A DNA stretch of 64,000 nt from Brachionus rotundiformis (Eukaryota > Rotifera > Eurotatoria > Ploima > Brachionidae): positions 2,517 through 66,516 of the forward strand of contig JAESIW010000208.1 in assembly GCA_016802295.1 (NCBI GenBank). The letters are read 5' to 3'. The stretch's first letter is position 1; every line of letters starts with the position of its first letter. The translations under genes and the position numbers were made by a program. Shown here one piece after another: positions 21,166 through 31,087 of the stretch. The notes under the pieces were generated by a model. The model was not told the origin of the DNA. It made no database searches and worked only from the letters and a program-made list of their open reading frames with translations.

Positions 21166-22066
21166 TTATTCTAAATTTTTAAAATTAAGATTTTTTTCTT
21201 GTTTACTTATATTATAGAGAAATAGATCAGAATCTCGATTTTCAAAATTTAAAATATATTCTAGATTTTCATTTAGACAATTTTTAAAGATAATTTGATA
21301 CAATATATCCTTATCAACAGTATTTATGGAGCAATACGAATCAAAGATGCGTTTGAGGCGATTTTCTGATTCTTCTTTTTGCCTCGTTCCTACAATACAA
21401 GTACAGCTTCTATCAAATAAGTTTATAAATAATCTAATAAAATTTATGACTAAAAATAAGCATACGAAATTGTGTTAAGATAGTCCAAGGCATTTTTAAC
21501 ATGAGATCCAATTAGTAAATTTTGTCTAATGCAGTCAAGCTCCTTTAATTTAAATTTAAAAATTTTTTGTCATAAAATTTGCCATTATAACTTGTTCTTG
21601 ATTGTATATGTCCAAAAAATCAACTAAATCTTCAATTACAATATGAGAAGGTGTCTTTTCATTAAAGCTAATGTCAGCAAAGTAATCAATCAGCTGCTGA
21701 GCTGTTTGAAAATATCTAAAAAACTATCAAACTTATTGGAATTTTATCAAGCTATTTGAACTACTTGAATTTTATTTGTTTTAGAAGATTTTCATTGTTT
21801 GGCTTTGGCATGTTATGGACAAAAAATGGAATTGACTTTAAATCCTCTTTACGGATATAAATAACCTCTTTGGCTGGATAGGCAGTGACAGAAGTCAAGC
21901 ATGACTGAAATAGTAGCGATGTCTTGAATATGGAACTTTCACCAAAAAATAAAATATTGTTCCTAAAAGAATCGCTGTCCTTAAGTCGTGTTAAAGTATC
22001 AGACTCATCAGTCAGTTTGTCTAATGCTTGAATGGGAAAAATTAGACTAAGAACTGAATTTTGCAT
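21166..22066 (-). CDS. SWSAP1: SWSAP1-like RecA-fold ATPase (4 exons)
   Basis: Exons 21765-22066, 21592-21715, 21466-21542 and 21166-21409 (minus) join in frame to 248 residues; introns are 49, 49 and 56 bp. A P-loop-like motif GESSIFKTSLLF lies at residues 42-53, followed by YIRKEDLKSIPFF, then LLKQIKFKYFQTAQQLIDYF and the Walker-B-like HIVIEDLVDFL near 125-135. Order and spacing match SWSAP1, the RAD51-paralog-like ATPase that partners the SWIM protein ZSWIM7/SWS1 in homologous recombination. The central glycine of the Walker A motif (GxGKT) is replaced by Phe while K48 and T49 remain, so ATP binding may be altered. Assignment rests on motif order; the C-terminal exon is poorly conserved. 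Confidence 0.68.
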
Positions 22067-22514
22067 TTTTTGATTATGAACACAAATTAAAAATTTAATT
22101 TAGATTTAAATTTGTATGAAATGAAGATATAAAACATTACTTTTTGTTTAAATTAAAGCTTTTTTGTTCTTAGCATCTTTGTGTCTTGATATTTACCCAT
22201 GAAAAGTAATTTTAAGGAGAAAGTTTATGCCAAGTTTATGCTTTCAAGAGGAATTCAAGATCGCCAACTGAAAACTAAGTCAAAACGTTTACCATGTTTA
22301 GTTTTGTTTTAACCATTGTATTGAGATTCTGGTAAAAAAATTGACTTGTTAAATTTAGAATATTTAGAGTTTATTAATTAATTAAATAATGAACTAATAA
22401 GACTTGATTCGGAAAAAACTAAAATACAAGAAAATATCGATGTCTAAAAATAGTTGATATAGATCCAAAATATTAAATCGATCAAAACAATTTAAAGTCA
22501 AGTTAATGAAAATA

Positions 22515-23050
22515 TTCAAATTAATTTATTTAGCAAAATAGTAATAGTAGTTCTTGCTGCGACACCTAGCATGTAGATTTCAGAGCCCATCACTACCAAT
22601 TGGCCGTGTAGAGCTGTAGCAGCCGTTTCCATTGAACTTTCTGGCAACCTATTCCAATGTGGAACTACTCTGTTTGAGAAAAAATAAATGGTGGCACTTA
22701 CTGCATCCGCAAAATCGTTTCTAATTTGAGCAGAGAAACTTTCTCTCTGAACTCTAATGCTAGTCCCTTGTTTTCTGATTTATTCACTAGATTATTGACC
22801 AAGCCTACCTTTTCTATTCCATTCACTAATTTGCACATTTTGATCAAGTCCCCTCTCACTCTTATTTCACTTAGCTTTGTCAGTCTTAATTTCGTCAGCC
22901 TCATTTCATACGACATGTTTCTTACAGACAAAGGGATTTTTGTTGTCCTCTCTTGCACCTTTTCCAACACATTCACATCCCTTTTCATACATAGATTCCA
23001 AATTTACACTGCGTAATCAAGGTGGGATCTCAGCATGGATATATAATAAG
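22515..23050 (-). mobile_element. CR1-like LINE 3' fragment, second copy
   Basis: Minus-strand translation gives YAVQIWNLCMKRDVNVLEKV, the RGDLIKMCKLVNGIEKVG block and, after a stop, FFSNRVVPHWNRLPESSMET, the last conserved block of CR1/Jockey-type RT proteins. It is diverged from the 16868-17890 copy and 5'-truncated at about 23050. It is interrupted, so inactive. Confidence 0.75.
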
Positions 23051-23242
23051 AATAAGAATTAAAATTTTTTTTTTATTTTAATTATTTTAAAATAGCTTTT
23101 TAAAACATAGCGTTTTTTTTTAAAGTTTAAAAATAAAATTTCTAATTTAAAATTTTATGATTCAAATTAGTTTAATTAATATTCTAAATATAATTTTTTT
23201 TGTTTATAAAAAAGAAAATTCTTATACTTAATTAAAACAAAA

Positions 23243-23540
23243 ATGAGAATTAGTTTTAAATTGTTTATTTTGATTCTTAGCGGTAAATATTTTATATTGA
23301 TAATAAGAAATTCAAAATTTATCTATTTTAGTTTTAATACCAAAATGTTTTTTTCAATCGATAATTCAATTAAGTGATACAGACGATTCAAATAGTGAAT
23401 ATGACTATTCATATGAATATGATATAATCAAAACTGTGTCCCGAATAAGCTCAAACGATCCAACCAATTATACCTTTCAAAGCATTACATCAAGTCTTTT
23501 TAAAAAAGATGAAAAACCGATCTATCTAAAATATTTCTAA
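23243..23540 (+). CDS. small secreted acidic protein, unknown
   Basis: Two short exons, 23243-23282 and 23332-23540, joined by a 49-bp GT-AG intron in phase 1, give 82 residues. The first exon plus the start of the second make a signal peptide (MRISFKLFILILSVLIPK). The mature part has an acidic-tyrosine run (DTDDSNSEYDYSYEYD) then a basic tail. The signal-peptide intron in phase 1 matches the layout of other secreted genes in the window (for example 19740, 48923 and 55900), which supports it. No domain recognised. Confidence 0.5.
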
Positions 23541-24611
23541 TAAATATCTAATATCAAATAAATCATCTAAAAATAATTGAATATTCATTATTTTTTAATA
23601 TTCAATAAATTTTTTACCCATATATTTAAATAAAGAAAAATTTTTTCATTTAATTTCTCTAAACTACGAAAAAAATACAGTATTGAATCGGCCCTAAATA
23701 ATAGCAAAATAAAATTAATATTGTCAAAGATTTAGAAGCTGGATATTTAACCACCTTGTTTTAGGCTTTTTACAATGTAGCTAAGTGGAATAGAATAAAC
23801 TAACTTTCCAAGGTTTAAAAAATTTTTTTTAAAGACAAGGGGATATTTAAAGTACAAAATCAGTTGTAAAATTTCTGTTGTTAACAAACAACTGTTTGCT
23901 TATTAAGACTCTCAATAAATTAGATACTATTTGGTATATTAATTAATAAATTAAATTCTAAATTTAAAAAATTAATTTTTTAAATACAAAAATAATGAAA
24001 ACTTGTATTAATTTTATGAAAAAATCAAAAAAAAATTTTTTTAATTGATTTTAAGTTAAATTAATTCTCTCAGTTTTAATAAATAATTTTCGAATGCCAA
24101 TCATGAAAATAAAATTTCAATTCAAATTAATTGTAACTATAAAATAAAGTAAAAACAGTGTCATTTTCAAAAAAGCTAAATTGGCAGCACAAAAAAAAGA
24201 AATCAATATTTTAAGAAAAAAAAATTTTTTAAACAATTATTCAATATTTAATAACCAAAATTATTTTTAATCATAATCTGAATAGAGAAAATATCTAAGA
24301 AAATTAATTTAGAGAAAGAAAACTTTGAGAAATAATATTATGCTTGATTTTTTATTTTTTGTCTGTTTTTAAGATCAATAAAAAGAAAGAAAACAAAAAT
24401 AATAAGTATCCGAGATTTATTTAAAAAAAAAAACAAATTATGTTTTTTTTTAATCTTTAAATTTTTAGTTTTCGTTTAAAATTTGAATAGTAACCAGGAA
24501 ATGAAAAATATGTTTACCAATTAAAATCTAAGTAAATAATTAATTGAATGCTAAAAGGGTTTTTAATCATCAAAGTCGATTAATTGAAAATAAATTTAAA
24601 AGTTGTATAAA
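23541..24611. other. AT-rich intergenic
   Basis: About 1.1 kb of A/T-rich DNA upstream of the glycosyltransferase-like gene; no gene seen. Confidence 0.5.
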
Positions 24612-27225
24612 ATGTTCTTGATATTAAAAAAGTTTTTTTTTAAAAGAATCATTCTGTTTGGGATGATTCTTATCATTTTAATAATGATACATAAAAATAA
24701 TGATGTGTTGAAGAAACTAATTTCGACTACCTTGAATTATAGTCAATTAGTTAATTCAAAAATAATTCAATCAGAGTGCCAATGCTTTGAAGACGTATTT
24801 ATCCAAAAAAAATCTAACTCAAGCTACACAATCAAGTATGGGAAAAAAATCTACCATACAAATTCCAATCTTGTCTTAACATGTGATTTGTACAAGTCTC
24901 TGAAAAGAGGTCCCCATCAGAGAATCATATCTTACTCACTTTATGGCAAGGACAAACGCTACTACAACCTAATTTCGAAGCTAATACAAGCAATCAAAAA
25001 ATTCTATCCTGGTCACGTGATGCGCATCTATTACGACAACTCAATTGACAAGTCATTAGTGTGCAATATCGAATGCTCACATGATCATGTAGAGTTTTGC
25101 AACATTCACCAACTTGCCAAAAGCATTGATAATAGCCAAGATGTGGTCAGCATGGACTACATTCATTCCATGATGTGGCGCTTTCTTCCCATCGGAGACA
25201 GCTTTGTCGATCTTTTTATGAGCAGAGACTTGGACTCGTTGATACTTCAACGTGAAGTTGACTCAGTTCAAGAATGGATAAATTCTGACATGATTGGACA
25301 CATTATGAGAGGTAAACATCAATTAAATAACCATTTTACAACAACTCTGGTTTTTTGCATTTTATAATTGAATCAGATTTTTAAAAAGATAAATTATTTT
25401 TCTTTTTTTTGGCTTTTTCAAATTTGGTAAAGTAGATAAGAACAAATTATTTTTAAAATCTAATAACTTTTTTTCCAAAATGTTAAAAACTGGTCCCATA
25501 AATTTAGCATAGAGTTAATTTGTTAGAATTATTTTAGAATTTTTTATTATTTTAGAATGGTTTCTATTTCTTTAGGGAACATTTGGCACATAAGCAGGTT
25601 GAATATTTTTGTTGAAATTTTATGACAAATTTTGCAGAAATAAATAATTTTGACTTGTATTCTAAATTAAAATATTAGTAATCTCTTTTAATTAAATCAT
25701 CTCATAATATTTTATACATTTATTTAAATATAAATTTAAATATATTGATTTTTTCACAATATTTTCAGAATGTGTTTTAGTTCATTAATTAAATCTTCAA
25801 AATTTTTAAAAATTCTTGGTAGATAATTTTATTTTTTTCCTTTTTTGTTCGTTAGGTTCATTTATTCTTTGATTAATTCTTATTTTTAAGTTAATTAATT
25901 CATTTTACAGTAATACAATAAAGTTCTATTCCTAAAGACTAGTAAATCGATTAATTTGGTTAAAAAATAGTTATGTTTATTTTTCTATTAACTTTTACTT
26001 TCTATAAATATAAATGTAAATATATTTCAATATTTGATAAAATTATCTTTTACTAAAAAATATAAATTTTATTAAATGTTTAAACTTGATTTCAAATTTT
26101 TTTTTATCCGATAAAAAAAGTTTACGATAGCGGCTATCGTAAACTTCATATTTTCGATAAGAAAATCAATTAATCTAAAAAAAAATTATATATCACATTA
26201 AAATATCAACTCTTTAACTATAAAAGGAAAAAAAATCTTCAATACTTAGATTTTTAAATTCAAATAACAATTTTTTTTATAATTGGTAGATCATTTTTTT
26301 ATACCTTTTTTTATTCGTTAGGTTTATTTATTCTTTAATTAATCTATATAATAATTTAGATACATTCTCAAAGACAAGTAAATCAATTAATTTGAAGAAA
26401 AAAGAGTGATTTAAAATTTCACGTAACTTTTAAATATCCTTCAACAGTTGATATAATTAATTAAATGATTAACGATATCAAAGTTATTTCTAAAAATTTT
26501 TTAAATCTAAACAAAATCAATTTGATATTTATTTTACTTGATATCTTTTACTTTAAATCATAATAATTAAAGATTTCATCAAACGTTGACAGCTGAATTA
26601 AAAATTTTATTGAATAATAGTTTTAATTTTTGTAAGCTATTATAAATTGAATTTTCGGTTTTGTCATAATTATTTTCACGTGTCAAAAAGGATTAAATAA
26701 AAATTCAAAAAAGTCTGATATTTTGGCACGCTAAGAAACCAACTTTGAAAATTAACCAGCTTCGAAAGCATTGCATAAATTTTTTTACCCTTTTCTAAAA
26801 GTTTTTCTTTTTGGATAATTTTTTTCTTACTTTCATTCAAGCTTTTATTTTAAGATAATCCCCACCATGGGACTTCGATTCTTGGAGGAATGTGGGGTTT
26901 CAAAGTTTTAAAAAATGAAAGCTTAGCCACAGAAATATTCAATCTGATAAAAAAAGTTGGTAAAAAGTATAAACCAAACGGAAAAAGTGTTAAAGGCTTT
27001 GATCAATATTTTTTAACAGACCACGTGTATAAACGAATCAAATTTAATTCGGTTATTCATGATAGTTTTTTATGCAATAGTTACCCAAATTCAAGACCTT
27101 TTCCAAGCAGACGTGTTGGTAACTGTTTTGTCGGAGCATCAGGGTTATGCAATACTACAGCAGAATTTAAAACATGTCCAATGCAGTGCCGACCAAAAGA
27201 TCATTTAGATTGGGAATCTTGTTAA
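24612..27225 (+). CDS. type-II membrane, GT-A glycosyltransferase-like protein, copy A
   Basis: Exons 24612-25311 and 26855-27225 (phase-1 junction restoring MRDNPHHGTSILGGMWGF) give 356 residues. There is a short cytoplasmic tail, one membrane span at about residues 13-26, then a lumenal domain. It has the order expected of a small GT-A enzyme: RIISYSLYGKDKRYY, MWRFLPIGD, the acidic SRDLDS (D206, D208; a candidate DxD-type metal/nucleotide-sugar site), GGMWGFK and GFDQYFL, with a cysteine-rich C-terminus (NCFVGASGLC...CPMQC). A Golgi location is inferred; substrate unknown. The 1,543-bp intron is exceptional for this region and holds direct repeats and a hairpin. Bases 24771-25340 are identical to the copy at 33101-33670. 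Start: first ATG, at 24612. Confidence 0.72.
24771..25340 (+). repeat. 570-bp perfect inverted repeat shared with 33101-33670
   Basis: Line-by-line comparison with the reverse complement of 33101-33670 shows no difference over 570 bases. The block runs from the SECQCFED codons through the exon end and 29 bases into the intron; a further 80 or so intron bases are similar with several changes and indels. Upstream of the block the two genes share neither the signal-anchor sequence nor the length. Confidence 0.93.
25817..26410 (+). repeat. direct repeat pair in intron of copy A
   Basis: The stretch 25817-25970 (TTGGTAGAT...TTCGTTAGGTT...AGTAAATCGATTAATTTG) recurs at about 26283-26395 with scattered substitutions and an internal deletion. 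The two copies start about 465 bp apart and flank a hairpin at 26118-26146. No coding content. It may be an old duplicated insertion. Confidence 0.6.
26118..26146. repeat. 13-bp-stem perfect hairpin
   Basis: AAGTTTACGATAG, a 3-base loop CGG, then the exact reverse complement CTATCGTAAACTT. It stands out from the surrounding AT-only sequence and lies within the long intron of the glycosyltransferase-like gene. Confidence 0.8.
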
Positions 27226-28043
27226 AAATCTCAGTCCATAAATATTTTATAAATACATTTTAAAATAAAATAAATAAAAAAATTTTTCTCCTCAAAATAT
27301 TTTAAATTATACAGTTAATTTGAATTTAAAAAAAAGAATTAATTTATTTTTGTTCATAATATGAATCAAAAAATAATTAAGTGTCAATTTTAAGAGGGTT
27401 TAAAAAGTTCACTTATAATCTTATTTTTTGTCCTTAAAGATTTAAAAAAATGTCAAAATTAAAAAGATAAATATTATATTTTAAAATATTTTATTTTAAA
27501 TAGGTCTGAAGACAAAAGCTAAAATAAGTTAAGGTCAAAATCGGATAAAGTCAGAATAAATTTTAAAAAATTGTAATTTCATAAGTTTTCCTAAAAAAAT
27601 AAAAGAACCTTTTTGACTGCAATTTAAATATGTTTTTTAACACTAAAAAAAAGAGATACAAAAATATAAAAATCTATAATAAAATGTGAATAAAAACAAG
27701 GTCGTCCATTCACCCATACATAGACACGACACATGAATAATCGATCAATTAAATCGATCGGTTATTCCATTTTGGTATACCATAGTCCAAAAATAAATAA
27801 ATAAATATGCTTTTTGAATAAAAAAAGAGAAAAGAATAAAAGAATCTAAAATAACACGTATGGAAAGGAACCAAAAATTTTATTTTCATTTAAATAAACC
27901 TTTTTTTAATTGGAACTTGGGGTTTAACTGTCGATTTTTGGATATTCCTTAATTTTAAACTATTTACATTTATCATCGATTTCTTTTTTTTTTTTTGATT
28001 TAAATTTTTTTGTTATCAGTGGCTAAATAATTTAGAATAAAAG
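27226..28043. other. intergenic
   Basis: AT-rich; contains AATAAA motifs for the upstream gene and a short GATCGATC-type partial palindrome near 27740-27762. No gene seen. Confidence 0.5.
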
Positions 28044-30503
28044 TTAAAATCTTTCCGCAAAAAGATTGGAAGCGGCTCGGACTTGTCCAAACTCGTAAGT
28101 TTTGTTCTCCATGGCAATAAAGTTCAGATCGGGTTTCGGATTGAATACTTTAGCCGACTTTTTGTCTTTGATGATGCTGTTTATTTGTTGGTGCTGTTGT
28201 TTGATAAGCTTGGAAGTGGACTCGCTATTTGCCAGATTCTTGAACTCATCTTTCAATCGGATGTATTTGACCGATTTGTCCTCAACCAATTTTTCAATCA
28301 AGTCCACTGCTATTTGCTGCAGTTCAGTGCTTACCACCAAAGACATTTGTTTCAATGAACGGTTCACATTGCTTACCAAGCTCGAAGCCGACGAGCTCGA
28401 TTTGCTAAAATAGCTCTGGCTTAGCATTTTACCAAGAAAAAAAGCTTAGAATACTCACGCAAACAAACAAGGTACACACTTGAGCTGAACAATTGCCAAT
28501 TTGAGCTTGTCTTGATTTGCACGCTCCAGGGTGTACAAAAACTGAGAGTACTTCATCTCATCATTTTTCTCTTTGCTCAATTCTCTTTTTAAAATCATCA
28601 AAATCTCAAACAAAGCCGTGAAGCTAACTACTTTTCGTTGAATATCATCAAACTTAAAATAAAAAAAAAGTAAATAAATTTTTTTATCATAAGCTTAATA
28701 AACTCTTTTGGCTTACATTTAAAAATTTATTCAACAAACTTTGCACATGTTCTCTTGCCACTAATGGCAATTGATGGCTTATTAGCTCATCCATACTCTT
28801 GTTGATGCTTGACTTGTTCAAAAACATGGCTAAAATGCGTCTGGTCTCGGCCAGAACATTTTTGTATTCAAAAATTGGATGCACTGTCTGAATTAGGATT
28901 AGATCGGATCGGTTGCATCCGAGGCGAATGTAGTTTTTGATTTTGTAAATAAGCTCGTCCATTCTGGCGCAGGAGTAGTCTCTGAGACAGAACCATAGGT
29001 CACATTCGTGCTCTTCCAGAAATATTGAGCTTGGTAAGCTGAATTTTGTGTTCGACCAGTGGTTAAATGAAGAAAATGATGAGGATGGTGATGAAAGCGA
29101 GCTCGGACTAGAGGCAACCGAATCGCTGGCATACTTTTCTTTAAGTCTTTCCACATACCATATGTCCAACCAGTCTTTTACTATACCATTCTCAAATTTC
29201 TTTGGGTCAAAAAAACTGGTCAAATTGAGCTGAAATGCCTCTAGACACTTTTCCTCAGTCAACTGGACAAATTCGACCACTCGGTCCAAACTCTTTATTT
29301 CTTCTTTGGTTATTTTGACATATTTTTTGAGTATGTCACAATTGAGCAAACGTCTCAAGGTCCTGTAGCCGTAGTGGGTGTTGGACAGCTGATAATTGAA
29401 GTGCTTGTGAAAGGAGGGCACTATTGGCTGTCCATAAATATTGATCAGCTCTCTGGTGTAGTAGGTTTCGTCTTCTTGGTTGCTAAATTGTACCAAGCTG
29501 GACAAATGAAGCGCAGACAACTGTTCGCTCAAGTTAGCTGTTGACATGGATTGGTTTATCTTGCATTCGTTGGTCAATAAAGCTCTGTGTCTCGGTCGTT
29601 CCTTCAACAAAAGGAATAATTTTTCGCCCAACGCTTCAGTTCGTATAACTTCTTCCCTTGATTGTACTAGAAGAATAATATTTAAAAAAAACTAATTTAT
29701 CTCTTATTATTTTTTTTACCTATTTCATTGAGAGAAATGTTTATTTGCTGATTTATGGTCTGGTAAATGGTGAAAAAATCATTCCTAAATAGAACCAATC
29801 TATTCGGATTTAACTCTTCATTTTCATACTGATTTTCTACATAAAATGGATGTAAAATACAGTTTATTTATCTTGGAAACTACCTTTAAATTTTTCACAT
29901 TCAGATTTTACATAGTAGGAAAACCTGAGCATTTTTGAGCCTGATTCATTTTTGATCAATTCCATTCTAGTGGTGCCCTCGTTTTCCTCAATCTTAAACG
30001 GATTTGTCTTCATAATTACCTCGACATTGACTTTTTTGGCGCCGCCACTCTGATCATTGGACGAATGTTGGTCCATGTAGTCCGAGCTAAAGGACTCTGT
30101 CCTGCAGTGATTGAAGCTCGGCGTGGTCGGCGGAGTTTGCAGACTCTTTTTGGAATTTTTGTCCTTTTCCAGAGTAATGTAACATTTGAGCTTGATGTAA
30201 TTGTGCTGTAGTGAGACCTCGAATGAGCGAGAGTCAAGAATCGCTTTGGCAAAATCTTCCAAATTTAATGTCTCCAATTTTTCTTTTTCCAGTATTTTTT
30301 CAGCATTCTCTTTGAAGTCCAACACCTTGCGATATGCCGAATTTAGAACACTCTCCGTATGGTAAAACGAATTCAGCGATTCAATGTAGATCATTTGGTT
30401 CGACTGTATATATGAACCAAAATATGAATTGTCAAAGAGTTTACATTTTATTTTAAAAGTTTACATTCAAGCTTTCATTGCAAATTTTTCTCTTATTTGG
30501 CAT
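28044..30503 (-). CDS. unrecognised conserved-looking 724-residue protein (6 exons)
   Basis: Exons 30465-30503, 29884-30403, 29720-29836, 28717-29666, 28476-28652 and 28044-28415 (minus) join in frame to 724 residues, starting MPNKRKICNES; introns are 47-64 bp. There is no signal peptide or membrane span. Visible features: a helical N-terminal third (YIESLNSFYHTESVLNSAYR), a polar insert (KKSLQTPPTTPSFNH), a segment YYTRELINIYGQPIVPSFHK, a serine-rich linker (SSPSSLSSPSSSFSSF), several long helices, and a coiled-coil-like C-terminus (KLIKQQHQQINSIIKDK). Codon use is less AT-skewed than the surroundings, as expected of a real conserved gene. It is probably a cytoplasmic scaffold or complex subunit, but I do not recognise the family and assign no function. 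Confidence 0.75.
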
Positions 30504-30620
30504 TGTACGAGGCACCCTAAACAAGCTGGTTAAAAAGCTTAGCACAATAAATAATAAAGATGGGAAATTTTTTTATAACAATTTTAAATGAAGAAAGCTT
30601 TTTTCATTTAATTTAATTTT

Positions 30621-30785
30621 TTATATATAGAATTTAGTTAGTTTGATTTTCAAGTGTAGATGTTTTTTTCTTTTTCTAGCTAAGTTTTTCCTTGCTTTTT
30701 TTAACAAAAGCGCACACTCTTTAAAGTGTTCACCAAAGATATTAAGCATCACTTGTCTACCACATTTCTGTGCTGTTAAATCGCG
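30621..30785 (-). CDS. possible terminal exon of an unrecognised gene
   Basis: A minus-strand frame of about 55 codons reads SRDLTAQKCGRQVMLNIF...GEHFKECALLL then a lysine/arginine-rich tail (ARKNLARKRKKH) and a stop at 30621-30623. An AG acceptor-like site lies just upstream at the TTAAG before TCGCG. Composition is protein-like rather than AT noise, but no start or partner exon is found in the next 150 bases. It could be an internal ATG-initiated small protein or a fossil. Confidence 0.3.
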   Translation of the reverse strand, partial: RDLTAQKCGRQVMLNIFGEHFKECALLLKKARKNLARKRKKHLHLKIKLTKFYI

Positions 30786-30952
30786 ACTTAAGCTTTTTTA
30801 ATTTGATTTTTTTTTTTCAAATTTCAAACAATTTATTCAATACATTTGTTAAATTAGAGCAAGTGTGTTATTTGACTTGATACTCGAATGATATGAATTA
30901 AAAATTATGCTTTAAGATGGATTTAATTTGATTAATTGCGTATAAAATAAAA

Positions 30953-31036
30953 AACTTACTCGAGCAAGGCTCGAACTCTGGTCTCATGCTAAACAAGTGG
31001 CAACCAAGACCCCTAGACCATATGGTACTCTAAAAT
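30953..31036 (-). ncRNA. tRNA-like / Pol III promoter-bearing sequence
   Basis: On the minus strand TGGTCTAGGGG matches an A-box and, 40 bases later, GTTCGAGCC matches a B-box; a T6 run follows right after (a Pol III terminator). The 5' half resembles tRNA-Glu (ACCATATGGTCTAG). But the 5' and 3' ends do not pair as an acceptor stem and the T-stem has mismatches; instead TCGAGC-CTT-GCTCGA forms a hairpin. So it is a tRNA pseudogene or tRNA-derived (SINE-like) RNA rather than a working tRNA. Confidence 0.45.
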
Positions 31037-31087
31037 CCATAAGTTTAAATTTAAAAATTAAAATTTTATTTTATTTTAAATAAATTG

